Shown here: positions 49,046-60,084 of the stretch, piece by piece
How positions within the stretch are numbered: the first letter of the stretch is position 1
How the letters are laid out: every line of letters starts with the position of its first letter
Source of the DNA: Oryzias latipes
Lineage: Eukaryota; Chordata; Actinopteri; Beloniformes; Adrianichthyidae
Assembly: GCF_002234675.1 (NCBI RefSeq)
Contig: NC_019879.2
Location: 26,534,773 to 26,598,772, forward strand
Length of the DNA: 64,000 nucleotides
Reading direction: 5' to 3'
The notes under the pieces: generated by a model
Databases searched by the model: none
Told to the model about the DNA's origin: nothing
The model's input: the letters and a program-made list of their open reading frames with translations, nothing else
Translations under genes and position numbers: made by a program

Positions 49046-49872
49046 TCAGTTCTCATCTACAGTCACTGCTTAAACCTGCATATATCATGCTTATCCAAAA
49101 AAAAGATTACAAATCCACCAGTGTTTTACAGTATTTCTGTTTAAAACCATATCATTTTCAGTATGGTGTCAATTTTTGTTATTTGTTTTATGTTATTATT
49201 GATACTTATTGCCATACTTCTGCTGTAATTGAATGTAATTTAGCATTTTTTATAAATTCTCGCTGTGGTTGGTGTGATTCACTCATGTTCATTTTTAGCC
49301 TAGAAGAAAAAAAGCATTAAAACAATCCTGCAGTCATGAGGTTTAAGACAAATATTCACCAGAAAACAAAAAAGTTCTGTTATTTAAATAAAAAAAACGT
49401 TCATAGTCAATTAACATAAAAGCTGCTGCTAAAAATGGGAATTTTTTTTTAATGTGAAACTTGCGGAAACAAAACCAACATTTGACAGTCTTAGTTACAA
49501 TCTTAATTTTTTAATTTCTTATCACAAAAAATAATAAAAACCAAAATTCCCCTTCATTCTGTCTCAGATTAGATTTGACCTTTCAGTGACGTTCTTGACT
49601 TGAAACCTGATGAAAAAAGCTGTGAGAAACAAACATGCACATGCTGCTTTAGGAGTATTCAATAAAATTCAATAAAAACTTTGGTAAGCAGTAAACTCTT
49701 TATTCGTCTCTTAAGTTTTCTCCAGCAACATTCTAATCATTTTGCAGAGACTATGGGGCTACTTAACTTACAAAACTAAGTACAAAATACTGACTTTTTT
49801 TCCCTATTTATAAAACTGAAACCCAAATGTGGCATACATCAAATTTAAAGATTAACACTGTGTTTGTAAACA
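49046..49872. other. Non-coding DNA between the two receptor units
   Basis: AT-rich. It starts where the duplicated unit ends ('actcactca' at 49045) and runs to the stop codon of receptor 2. No gene recognised. Confidence 0.6.
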
Positions 49873-50793
49873 TTATTTAACCCTAAAAGTGAGTAATTTA
49901 ATAATTTTGTACCTTATTTTGGTCAGCTTAAAGCCGTAAATGAGAGGGTTCATTATAGGTGGTATGAGCAGAAACTCTATTGCTATCAAATTTTGCAAAG
50001 TTTGAGGCATGCCATCAAAACCGAGTCTCAAACTGATAACGTCCGTAAGAATGGTCACCATAAAGGTGATGAGGGAGACAAGGTGAGGTACACAGGTCTG
50101 CATAAATTTTGCCCTGTTTTCAATGGAATTCATGCAAGTTTTAACAAGATACATATAAGACCAGACAATAAATAAACCATGACATACATAGATAATTATT
50201 GTTATATTAGCAACTACGTTGTTTGCTGTCATTTCTTCCTGTGGACAAGCAAGCCTGACAATACTCCAGTTCACACAGAAGAGTCTGGACAGATGACGAC
50301 TGCACAACTTAATGCTGGAGGTCAGACAAGTATTTACAGCCACAATACAAAAGGGTGTAAACCAAGAAAACCCCACCAACACAAGAACTTTCTGCTTTGA
50401 CACAAGAGAGCGGTACTCCAGCGGGCGGCATATGGCCACGTATCTGTCATACGCCATCACTGAGAGAATGGACAGATCACTGCAAGCAAAGGAGTACATG
50501 ACCTGAACCTGAATCAAGCATCCATAGTAAGATATCATATGAACAGGTGACAACAAATCCCACAGAAATTTAGGGTAGAAACCTGTGGTCCCATAAAGCC
50601 CATTTATGCAAAAAGCACACAGCAGAATGTACATGGGTTCATGGAGGCTCTTATCCAAGATGATAATGATGACAAGAGAGACATTCACCAGAAGAATCAA
50701 GCAGTAACAAAGTAGACTGAGAACAAAAAGAGTGGGTCTGTGAACCCTCGTTTCGTTCAGACCTGACAGAAAAATCACAGAGAGGTTATTCAT
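49873..50793 (-). CDS. Odorant receptor, teleost delta-like, copy 2
   Basis: Tandem paralogue of 45589-46509, also 306 residues, intronless and unbroken. It keeps Asn13-Glu-Thr, Cys92, MAYDRYVAIC (113-122), the extracellular cysteines 164/173/183 and PPIMNPLIYG (278-287). I count about 42 differences in 306 residues, very unevenly placed: one in residues 1-127 (Ala97 to Val), 16 in 128-169 (TM4 and the second extracellular loop), six in 170-250, and 19 in 251-306 (TM6-TM7 loop, TM7 and tail). Ligand specificity would therefore differ through TM4-TM7 rather than TM1-TM3. Same strand, about 4.3 kb from copy 1. Confidence 0.93.
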   Translation of the reverse strand: MNNLSVIFLSGLNETRVHRPTLFVLSLLCYCLILLVNVSLVIIIILDKSLHEPMYILLCAFCINGLYGTTGFYPKFLWDLLSPVHMISYYGCLIQVQVMYSFACSDLSILSVMAYDRYVAICRPLEYRSLVSKQKVLVLVGFSWFTPFCIVAVNTCLTSSIKLCSRHLSRLFCVNWSIVRLACPQEEMTANNVVANITIIIYVCHGLFIVWSYMYLVKTCMNSIENRAKFMQTCVPHLVSLITFMVTILTDVISLRLGFDGMPQTLQNLIAIEFLLIPPIMNPLIYGFKLTKIRYKIIKLLTFRVK

Positions 50794-51013
50794 CCTGTTT
50801 CCTTTGTTCCTCCAAAGGAAACCTCCTCTGATGTTGGTCCTTACACTGCTTTTCAGTCTGGTTTAGTATCAGCAACACCTGAGCTTAGACGGTAAGGAGA
50901 CCAATCAGCTCTTCCAGCCCGTTCTGCACTCTGATTGGATGGAAGCTTCCTGTGCTGTAAAAATCACAGGAGATTTTTCTACACCAAGACCTGGATGAGG
51001 AAGACAGAGAGAC

Positions 51014-51065
<52 letters not shown>

Positions 51066-51129
51066 CAATTTATCATGAAATGAAATTCTAAAGTGTAGAA
51101 GAAGAACAAAAGTACCATAGGATACATGC
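50794..51129 (-). repeat. Receptor upstream segment, copy 2, short (CAGA)n
   Basis: Counterpart of 46510-46925. The (CAGA)n tract at 51019-51064 is much shorter than in copy 1. It continues directly into the spacer without the SINE/LTR insertions seen in copy 1. Confidence 0.85.
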
Positions 51130-51858
51130 GTAAACGTTTAAAGAGTTACAGTGCAGAAAAAATATCAACACTCAAGTTAAAGATCCAGTTTTAAAGGGTT
51201 AAAGGCGCCATCAGATTCAACACTGCAGGGCTCTGTGTGTGTGTGTATGTGTGTGTGCATGTGTGCGTGCGTGCATGTGTGTGAAGGTCAGATTAGATAA
51301 CCATACTCCCTCAGGCCTTGAATGATCTGAAGAGTGTGCTCCCGTTTTTGGTTTTGATCATATTCTGGTTTGAGTTGTCCCCCTGTCAGTCACACCAGGT
51401 AAAGGTTGATGAGTTCTTTGGCTTCAGTGTCTTTAAGTGTCTGATTTTCAGTTCTTCATTGTCAGGTCATCTGTCTGGCCCCCTTTTGTTACTCCTTTAC
51501 TGTATTGAGAAATAAACAGCTGTTACGTAGTCTTTCTGTATAAACTGACCAATCAGATGCGTCAATAAAAGTAGGAGGCGCATGCTTGCCGTCCCTCATG
51601 TCCAACATTTTGATCTGCTGGTTCAAAACTTTAGACACATATTGTGCAGGCCGCTTTCAAATGCGTAGAGATGTAGCCTTCCAACAAGCTCGCTCCTGAT
51701 TGGTGAGAGTGGTTGCCATTGAAGCGTTGACTCAGACCAATCATTACTGATGTCTGGATCCAATATGGCAATGTTTGTATCATGAAAAAATGGTGATTGA
51801 ATTGATTTCATTTTGCTGGAGCCGGATGTAAACTATTTTCTACCGTCACACTCACTCA
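51130..51858. repeat. Receptor-cluster spacer, copy 2
   Basis: Counterpart of 48270-49045, with a (GT)n-rich tract at 51231-51283. It ends at 'cacactcactca' and switches to a piece of a third unit. Confidence 0.85.
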
Positions 51859-51923
51859 GATGGAAGCTTCCTGCTCTGTTAATAATCACAGGAGATTTTT
51901 CTACACCCACACCTGGGTGAGGA

Positions 51924-51955
<32 letters not shown>

Positions 51956-51960
51956 CGACC
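51859..51960. repeat. Truncated third copy of the receptor unit
   Basis: 'gatggaagcttcctgctctg', 'aatcacaggagatttttcta' and a short (CAGA)n tract match 46656-46740 and 50938-51030. Only the segment next to the microsatellite is left and no receptor frame is attached. Confidence 0.8.
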
Positions 51961-53469
51961 TGGACACAGTTTGCCTCCTGTTTACCCTGCTGCCCTTTCA
52001 TTAGTCTCAAAGACCAAAACTCAAGCAATACTACACTCTACAATCCTGCAATAGGCAACCAGAGATTCCAATAGGCAAAGCCTTCACATTCACTATTTTC
52101 CTACTCTTGCCTTTGTTAACCTAATGAGATCCTCCAATTGCAGGACTGCAGGAATGGAGGCTGTCTTGAAGTTGAGTCATGACTTTTTGCATCTGGAAAT
52201 AAATGCCTCGTACTGCCCTGTCCGGTCCGGTTTAGAATGGTCCAGGCATGTCAGGTGAGTGTTTCCACTTAAAGTTGGACCGTCATAGTGCATGCTGCTT
52301 CAAGCTAACAGCAACAACAATGGATGTCACCCAGCAGCTTTTGGTACTTTGTATAAACAAAACATTTAATGTTGTTTCAGAGAAGATTACAGGCAGCAAA
52401 GAGGAATACAGCCGCTTTATTGGTGCTTTCTTTTGTTATAAGGACCTTCAGCCAATCAATGGGTTTCAAAAGTAGTTCTGCCCTAACTGGTCAGTTCTCT
52501 TTTTCCCATTTTTCCATGGACCCACAACCAACAGAGGGCCCAAAAATGGTCCAACTTCACGGGTCACTTTTTTCAATGGAAACGCTCAAAATACCGGACT
52601 GAAAAGAACCGCACCACTCAGTGGAAATAAGGTACCGGAAACAGTCTTCTCTTCTTGAAATGGTTCACCTCTCATTCAAGAGGCTTCATCCTGAGTGGGG
52701 ATGAGTGATGAAACATCCAGAAAGAAGATTTTAAATCCACACTCAACTTCAAGAAGTCACCTGGATTAATGGGAATCTTCCCTGACATGTTAACTGAGTT
52801 TGGGCCAATGCACAATTAATTGTAATGATACCAATTTTTTTTATCAGTATTGAAATAATGGCCATATAAGTGACTGTCTCATTACAGTGTAGGATTTTAT
52901 TACCAGTCTCAAGTAAGCAAAGGACAACTGGGTTTCTGAGTTGTGGGGATTATTTTCTTGGTTCCAGTAAATCTGTCATTTTATAACTAACCCTAACTAT
53001 TATCAACCAATTTAAAATAATCATGATGTTTTATTAAAATGGTGCCATTAATCAGTTATATTGATAAATAGCTGCAACCTGTCAAACAAACACACATTTC
53101 AAAGTATCACGCAAGGCATTTACAGGTTCATCAGACCAACAATGTTTACGAACAGATTGCACTATGTAAAATTCACACAAAGGACGTGGATGATGCAAAT
53201 GAACTGTAACATATGTCCGGTTGTATCCCTCTGATATTAAGTTGGAAATGTACACCTTAATTAGAGCCTAAGGGAAAGCGTCCTCCTGTTAAATGTTTTT
53301 GTGGAAATGGTCAACAGGTCATTACCATCATAATCCCATATGAGCAATTAAACACACTTGTTTACATAGGAGAGCTTTCCTCAAAGCTACACTGCAACTT
53401 TTGCCTTTCAGTAAATGGTCAAAGAAAAGAAAATGTTGAAAAATGTGTCAGGAACACAATGGAAGTTGC
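51961..53469. other. Non-coding DNA, no gene recognised
   Basis: No recognisable coding exon. Open frames at 52248-52602 lack domains. Confidence 0.5.
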
Positions 53470-53745
53470 TACAATTCTTGATTGGAAATTAAAAGAACTC
53501 ATTCCTCTGAATATTTTTAAATCCAGGCTGAGATTGGAGGAGAAAGTCACTTTTAACTTTACCTGTTTTACATAAGCTCTCATTTTTATTTATTTTATGT
53601 TTTTTTTAATGTTGACATTTTTATTGTAAATGTAATTTATTGTTTCCCCCTAGCCAGGACTCCCTTGAAAAAGAGATTCTTAATCTCAATGGGACAATTC
53701 CTGGGTAAATAAAAGTTAAATAAAATTAAATGAAATAAAGATTCT
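53470..53745 (+). mobile_element. Non-LTR retrotransposon 3' end
   Basis: The phrase 'gccaggactcccttgaaaaa' with 'gagattcttaatctcaatgg' and a TAAA-rich tail ('gggtaaataaaagttaaata') is a common 3' terminus of fish non-LTR elements. Immediately upstream, one frame reads a short basic C-terminus with Leu-Pro... Phe-Lys-Ser-Arg-Leu as in such ORF2 ends. 5'-truncated; the clade is not certain. Confidence 0.5.
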
Positions 53746-54239
53746 GATAGTGGTTTTGCTTTAAGAAGCCAGAATCATGACACACCTTTGTTTTATTTAC
53801 TTGAATTCACTTTCTTAAATGATTGTTCTGAAGGTGTCCCTTCAGAAGTGAAAGATCAAGCTGAAGATCAGAGCATTGGTGTTTTAAACTATGCAAAAGA
53901 CTTCTCACTGCTGGTCTGAAGAACTGACACAAATGCAATGAAACCCAGCAGGTGAGCAGCTTGGTTTTTAGGTATTTTGAACATGAAATGGAGGACTTTT
54001 GAATATAGGGACCCGTGAATTTATCCATAATGGTAGTATTAGGGCAGACCAATTACAAGAGTAATGTATCACACTAATTATATTACGTTTTGCTGTAATT
54101 AAGCAACATTTTAGTATTATTTACTCATTTAGTAACTTGTGCCTTTGCTTTTTCATGATTAATAATATGTATCAATGTAATTTTCAGTTGATTGTTTCAT
54201 TAAAAGTTCCCCACCAGCTGAAATGCAGTGAAAGGGTTA

Positions 54240-54330
54240 AATAACAGGCCCCGCCTCCTCAGTCACCAATAGCTATGCAGCAGCTGAACCAGGAGGAAAT
54301 ATGACATGACAGGCAGCTTCCAGTGAGTAA
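54240..54330 (+). promoter_or_regulatory. Probable promoter and 5' UTR exon of the methyltransferase gene
   Basis: A GC-box-like 'ccccgcctcc' (54249) and a CCAAT box (54266-54270) precede a short segment ending in a strong donor (TTCCA|GTGAGT, exon end 54322). The next exon with the start codon lies about 300 bp downstream, but its acceptor is not clear. Confidence 0.4.
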
Positions 54331-54663
54331 ACCAAACTTTGCTGTTTTTCCAAGACTTTCTCTTTGTGCTTGTGAAAACATTGGTCAGTGCTAAAAGATA
54401 CTGCAGTTCTCTGCGTCTTTTCAAACTTCTGGTCAAGTTCCTGCTTGTTCCTTTCTCCTTGAATAGAGGGACTGGGATCCCTTTCATGTCAGTTAAGTGT
54501 CTGGAAACAATGAAAGTAAGAATGTGTGGCCGGTAAAGAAGTTCAAGAAATTCAGACAAACACTAATTCGGTCAAACTTTGGTCACCAGGCGAAGCAGCT
54601 TTGAAGAGGTCAGAGATATCACAGCTGGCAACAGTCCAAAGAGAGCAGGAAAAAAAAGGCTCA

Positions 54664-55026
54664 ATGGCATACCGACTTTTTGAAGGGAAGGAACACGCTT
54701 CTGTCTACCAGAAGTACCGATTCAGCCCTCCAGCAGGGCTCACAGACCTTATCATTCAGTACTTGGACAAAAAGGTTTGTCCTGAATGGACTTTTCTTTG
54801 CATTTAAGGCTCTTAGTTGAGGTGATGCTTGGCTTCTATTGACTGCATTTGTTTTACACCCACAGAAAGGGCCGCCACATGAGCTGGCAGTGGATCTTGG
54901 ATGTGGGACGGGTCAGAACACCCGACTCCTGGCTCCACACTTCAAAGAAGTCGTCGGCATCGACATCAGCGAGAGTCAACTGGGGGAGGCCAGAGCTGTG
55001 CCAGGGTTCTCCAACATCACATACAA
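54664..55026 (+). CDS. SAM-dependent methyltransferase, first two coding exons only
   Basis: Class I methyltransferases move the methyl group of S-adenosylmethionine to a substrate. This one belongs to the small cytosolic family often annotated in fish as 'putative methyltransferase DDB_G0268948-like'; its substrate is unknown to me. Coding exon 1 is 54664-54774 (37 codons from an ATG in a good context, starting Met-Ala-Tyr-Arg-Leu-Phe-Glu-Gly) with donor AAG|GTTTGT. Coding exon 2 is 54866-55026, acceptor ACACCCACAG, and carries motif I, Val-Asp-Leu-Gly-Cys-Gly-Thr-Gly-Gln, for the cofactor, then the acidic Val-Gly-Ile-Asp of the next strand. It ends at CATACAA|GTATGG in phase 2. Family members run to about 270 residues; the remaining exons are not found in the 9 kb to the window end, where a repeat array begins at 55204. 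Either intron 2 is over 9 kb or the gene is truncated. Confidence 0.8.
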
Positions 55027-55203
55027 GTATGGTCATGGGGGGGGTGGAGGAAAACCCAAACGCAGGAAGCTCTGGGTCAAAAATCCTTTCAGAGAAGAAA
55101 CGATGAACAGAAGTAAAACAAACGACAGAAACAAAAGCATTAAACTGATCAATGAAAAATACCAAACAATATTAAAAGCTGGTGCAAAAGAGACTAAATC
55201 TAA

Positions 55204-57580
55204 ATTAAAGCTACAAGTAGCATTTAGCGGGCCCGAGCACGTGCCACCGCCTGGCACGAGCGACCGCCCCGTGAGCAACGCCCTGCTCGAGCCATTCTCG
55301 TCGTTTTTTCTTGTCCATTCTGGAGCTCCAAGCTAATGTTAATATGACAGCAGCCTGTGGGGGGGGGGGGGGGGGACTATAATCTGTTGCCTTAAAGGAC
55401 AAAGACTTTTGCATATAGCATGAAAAAAATTCTTAAATCTAAGCCTCGTTTAGACCTGCTCATTTTCTCATCAAGTAGAAGAAGGTTTTTATCAGATTAA
55501 GAAACAAGCAATGATGATAATTGCTATCACTGTTCCTAAGAATGAGAACAATAGAACTCATTCAATTTCCACTACAATGTCTAGATGAGTGTCAGCTATG
55601 TCTGATAACTTGGCCAATTAGCTGGACCGGGATCTTACAACGTGCAGGTGGTTTAACGTCCAGTGTGATGAGTCTGTGGACGGCAACAGTACAGCATAGC
55701 TTTTGGTTTCCACAAGAGAAGAATTCCTGACACATCTGCCCTAACAGACAACTACAAGAGGAGTTGAAATGTATAACACGGTGAAGGAGTTTTTGTGCAG
55801 AAAAAGGTACAATTAGAAAAGCTGGTAGCCATACCTGCAGACGGGGCTCCTGCTATGATTGACCGACAAACAGGTTTCATCACTCACTGTAAAGCTGACC
55901 AAGACTTTCCAAAATGTCTGCATTACTGCTGCTTCTTTCACCAGTAGGCCTTATGTGCAGAAGTGATTGGCTCTGGACATATAATGACTCCTATTGTGAA
56001 AATCATAAAAAACCTCAGCTGCAAAGCAAAACAGAACAGGATTTTTAAGGTGCTATTGGTGGAGATATCTGCTGAATATGGTGAATATGAATATGGTGAA
56101 TCTGAACTTGTATTCTTGACTGACATTACTGGAAAACTAAACCACTTGATCTGCGAGCTGCAAGACATTGGCAAAACTATTTTTTTTTGACCAGCCTGCC
56201 TGAGCCAGTGTTTTTCTTGTGGGGATCTTTTCTGCCAGGGCTTTCCAGCTTGGTCAGTGGATGTTGCTGCAGTTGTCTCCCTTGCTGGGACAGCTGGAGT
56301 TAAACACAGCGGCCTCACAGCTGTGAAGTGGACCCCGTTGCTGTCCCAGTCTGGATGGGCACTGTGGCGATGTTCCAATGGCCAGGCTGGCTCCTGGTAT
56401 AAAGAGATTCCCAATTACCATTTCCTAACCGCAGAGCCAAGGATGTGTTTACATGTTTAGGTCAAAAATGTGATGAACAGCTTCATGTTGTCTATTGATG
56501 TAAGTTTAAACCTAAACATGTTTCCCTGTTACTAATCCAGTTGATGTGGTTCTCCATCTGTGTCTAGGTGATAGAAAAGCATTTTTTTATATTTAGAGCT
56601 CCAAGCAAACAAACAGTTGTCTATATAAGAGCTTTTACAATTGTGGACTTTTAGCAGGTCTCTGAATACATGTGACCAATGTATGGTGGATTTTCACAGA
56701 CTTTGTGTAAAACTGAAGGTGACAGAGACTTTGGAGAAGTGGCTACATTGCTCTGGACTTCTTTGTTTCATCCACAGAAGAGTAAAATATGTGATTGATT
56801 TTGAAAAGCTGCTGAAAAATGTATCTTTTTAAAATTGCAATTTCTAATTTGGGTTTTACATTTTGTGTTCCATTTTTTGTGATTGTATTAGAAAGATTTG
56901 TTATTTATTTGGTGTTTAAAGGTGGTACATAATGTATATACATAATCTTCTTAGAGACATTTGCTATGTGTTGTGTTTGTTGTCGTTGTAGTTTAATTTC
57001 TTTGGATGTATTGAAAGGAAATGAAAAGAAGTTGCAGCATTGATTAAAAAAGCATAAAAGAGACATTTACTGTCTGATGTTACATCTGTAGGAGTGTACT
57101 GAGGCTGGGTTTTGTTTTGGAGCACATTCATATATTTTGTTTGTAAAAAAAAAAAAGATAAAATATAAAGTTAATTGTATTTTGGATGAATAAAAAAGCA
57201 ATGATTAGTGCTAAGGATGTATAAAAGACAAACAAAACAAAGGAAATTGCTGTATTTTAGTGTTGAACTAGGCTTTCTAACTGTTCTACTTTCTGTCTGC
57301 CACTCCTGGCTAATTTACATGTGAGCACACAGCCGGGGGTTGGGGGGGGGGCTAACTCCACTCCTGCAGCAGGGGAGACTGATGAAAAGCTTGAGGATGT
57401 AAGATTGAATAAATAAAATCCTAGAGTTGACCAGTTCATTTTATAAATGTAAATATTTTTTATTTTGGTGCTGATAAACTAAACAGATGTTATGATAAAA
57501 ATATTTGCTTGAGTCAAAATGTCCAAAAATTTGCTTTCAGCACAATAGGGTGATTAAGGTGGTTAAATGTTTCTCGTACG
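55204..57580. repeat. Tandem array unit 1, hAT-bearing part
   Basis: Begins 'attaaagctacaagtagcat' and is repeated from 59770 with the same order of sequence, offset 4,566 bp. It contains a G-run (55359-55375), the decayed hAT transposase (about 55590-56190) and AT-rich DNA to about 57580. The head sequence is a common fish interspersed repeat terminus; its class is not known to me. Confidence 0.8.
55590..56190 (+). pseudogene. hAT transposase pseudogene, copy 1 (ZBED5/GTF2IRD2-like)
   Basis: Fragments in order match the hAT-type transposase that also gave rise to vertebrate ZBED5 and GTF2IRD2: a Cys-Asp-Glu-Ser-Val-Asp segment, Val-Lys-Glu-Phe, then Asp-Gly-Ala-Pro-Ala-Met near 55845, Phe-Ile-Thr-His-Cys-Lys-Ala-Asp, and Leu-Thr-Asp-Ile-Thr-Gly-Lys-Leu-Asn near 56120-56150. 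It has in-frame stops in the first third, a frame shift near 55805 and a stop where copy 2 still has Gln (55946). The segment with the conserved Arg-Trp motif of these proteins is missing, as in copy 2, so the deletion predates the duplication. Confidence 0.75.
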
Positions 57581-58002
57581 TATAGTGCTGCTTTTCAAAC
57601 ATGGAGCTTTGTAGGACGCATCTAATTCTGAAATCTCAGCTTCCTGAGACAAACGGCTGATTTCCTATGAAGCTTGATTATATGATCATGCTTCATGATC
57701 ATTTATGAACATATATAGCTCGTCCAAAATTGTCATATCCATGGGTTCAGAATGGAAGTTTCATCAAATCTATTTAATTTCAGTGAGATCAGACAAGGAA
57801 TGTGAACGTGAGAGCAACATTTGTGCATGGCGAGATACCCAACTTCGCCGCTCTGTCACGACCACACCCCCGCGTTGAAAGATTTGTTTTTCATCAGAGT
57901 AAACTTCAATGGTTTTTCAACAGGTGGACGTCATTTTGAGGTGTGTTTGCTCATCCTACTTGGAGCAGTGATGCTCCAAGTAAAACATGTCATTTCCTGT
58001 TG

Positions 58003-58016
58003 CCAACAGGTGGCGC
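58003..58016 (+). promoter_or_regulatory. CTCF-like motif in array spacer, unit 1
   Basis: CCAACAGGTGGCGC matches the CTCF core CCASYAGRKGGCRS at 13 of 14 positions and is followed by TA as in strong sites. Motif match only. Confidence 0.4.
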
Positions 58017-59117
58017 TACACCTGTTTCGGATTTTTCCACTGCAGATGTGTTCAAAGTCAGACTACAATCATGCACAACAAATTTGGATCAGATTAGATT
58101 ATTTATGGCTGAGTAATGGCCATTTTTCTTTTCATGGCGTGATTTCGAAACGACCTCAAATTTTGACGCGCCGCCACGGTCACAAACAACCGTAAAAACT
58201 TAAAAGCTTCGCAATTTAAGATCGGACATGTGTTTAGTTTACAAAACCAAAGTTTGGAGTCATTGTTCAAAAATCTCTAGGAGGAGTTCGTTCTAGAACG
58301 AGGCCTGCAAATGACCAAAATACAGCAAAAATGACATATTGACACCAATATAGCAGACTTCCTGTGCGACTGACAGCTTGGTCCCAAGAGACTTTTTTGT
58401 AGGTTTCTATCTGATGAACATGTCCTGTAAAAATCAAGCTTGTATGTTAAAGAACATGGCGGGGCTCTCAAAAACAAACATGGTAGGTGGCGCTATTGAG
58501 CCGTTTTTTGTTCACCCATGCAAGTGCTGTGTATCTAAGTTGGAGATATGTAAGAGGCCTCTCATTCTGAAATCTCAGCCTCGTGATACAAACGGCTGAT
58601 TTTTTATGAATTTTTAATTATCTGACTGCAACGCAATCAACCACTTCCTGTTTGGTGGTGGCTTGCGCAGGCACCGTCAGGTGTACACCCATGAAACTTT
58701 AGACGATGAGAGAAGACCCTTATGAGTATCTCCTGTTGTAATTTTATGAATGTCGGACAAAGCACAGAGAAAAGATAGGTCAGAATGTGACATAAAATGT
58801 ATTTGTCAATATCTAGGTGGCGCTATGGAGCTCGTCCAAGATTGTCATATCCATTGGTTCAGAATGGAAGCCTCATCACCTCTATTGAATTTCAGTGAGA
58901 TTGGACAAGGAATGTGCACGTGAGAGCAACTTTTGTGTGCATGGCGAGACGCCCAACTTCGCCGCTCTGTCACGACCACACCCCCGCATTGAAAGTTATG
59001 GCTTTTTATCAGAGTAAACTTCAATGGCTTTTCAACAGGTGGACATCATTTTGAGGTGTGTCGGCTCATCCTACTTGGAGCAGTGATGCTCCAAGTAAAA
59101 CATGTCATTTCCTTTTA

Positions 59118-59131
59118 CCAGCAGGTGGCGC
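59118..59131 (+). promoter_or_regulatory. CTCF-like motif in array spacer, unit 2
   Basis: CCAGCAGGTGGCGC matches the CTCF core at all 14 positions and is followed by TA. It is the counterpart of 58003-58016. Three further AGGTGGCGC words (58485, 58814 and 59600) are weaker. Confidence 0.5.
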
Positions 59132-59740
59132 TACACTTGTTCTGGATTTTTCCACTTCTGATGTGTTCAGAGTCAGACTACAATCATGCATATCAATTTT
59201 GGATCAGATTGGATTTTGCATGGCTGAGTAATGGCCATTTTTCTTTTCATGGCGTGTTTTCAAAATGACCTCCATTTTCGACGCGCCGCCACGGTCACAA
59301 ACATCCGTAAAAACTTAAAAGCTTCGCAATTTAACATCGGACATGTGTTTAGTTTACAAAACCAAAGTTTGGAGTCATTATTCACAAATCTCTAGGAGGA
59401 GTTCGTTCTAGAGCGAGGCCTGCAAATGTCCAAAATGGAGCAAAAATGACATATTGACCTCAATATATCAGACTTCCTGTGCGAGTGACAGGTGGGTCCT
59501 TTCAGACTTTTTTGTAGGTCTCCATCTGAAGAACATGCCCTGTAAAAATCAAGCTTGTACGTTAAAGCGTATGCGGGGCGTCGGGACAAAAGTCACTGTA
59601 GGTGGCGCTATCGAGCCGTTTTTCTGCGCCCATGCCAATCTCCTATAAAATACGAAATTTTTCGCGACTCCTGATGTGTGTGCCAAATTTGGTGAGTTTT
59701 GGGGTATGTTAAAGGCCTCAAAAAGGCGACTCTTCCGGTA

Positions 59741-59771
<31 letters not shown>

Positions 59772-60084
59772 TAAAGCTACAAGTAGCATTTAGCGGGCCC
59801 GAGCACGTGCGACCGCCTGGCACGAGCGACCGCCCCGTGAGCAACGCCCTGCTCGAGCCATTCTCGTCGTTTTTTCTTGTCCATTCTGGAGCTCCAAGCT
59901 ATTGTTAATACGACAGCAGCCTGGGGGGGGGGGGGGGGGGGGGGGCTGTAATCTGTTGCCTTAAGGGACAAAGACTTTTGCATATAGCATGAAAAAAATT
60001 CAAGCAATGATGATAATTGCTATCACTGTCCCTAAGGATGAGAACAATAGAACTCATTCAATTTCCACTACAATGTCTAGATGA

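Larger units (their letters stand above)
57581..59769. repeat. Array spacer: two tandem units of about 1.1 kb
   Basis: A segment from about 57717 ('agctcgtccaaaattgtcat') recurs from 58829 ('agctcgtccaagattgtcat'), offset about 1,112 bp, with the same order of phrases such as 'cgctctgtcacgaccacacc', 'aggtggcgctacac' and 'gacgcgccgccacggtcaca'. It ends in 'ttaaaggcctcaaaaaggcg' and an (AAT)n run (59742-59770). Short frames are shared between units but not protected, so they are not taken as genes. Confidence 0.8.

Noticed and set aside
48503..51515. Paired 65-codon frames (48503-48700 and 51318-51515) that look like a conserved small hydrophobic protein.
   Set aside because: Neither has an ATG at the start, and the four differences that I can see between them all change the amino acid. 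Their similarity comes from the recent duplication of the spacer.
57821..59589. Paired frames in the array spacer (57821-58195 with 59056-59268; 58277-58477 with 59392-59589).
   Set aside because: They are similar because the spacer is a tandem duplication; lengths and starts differ and no domain is present.
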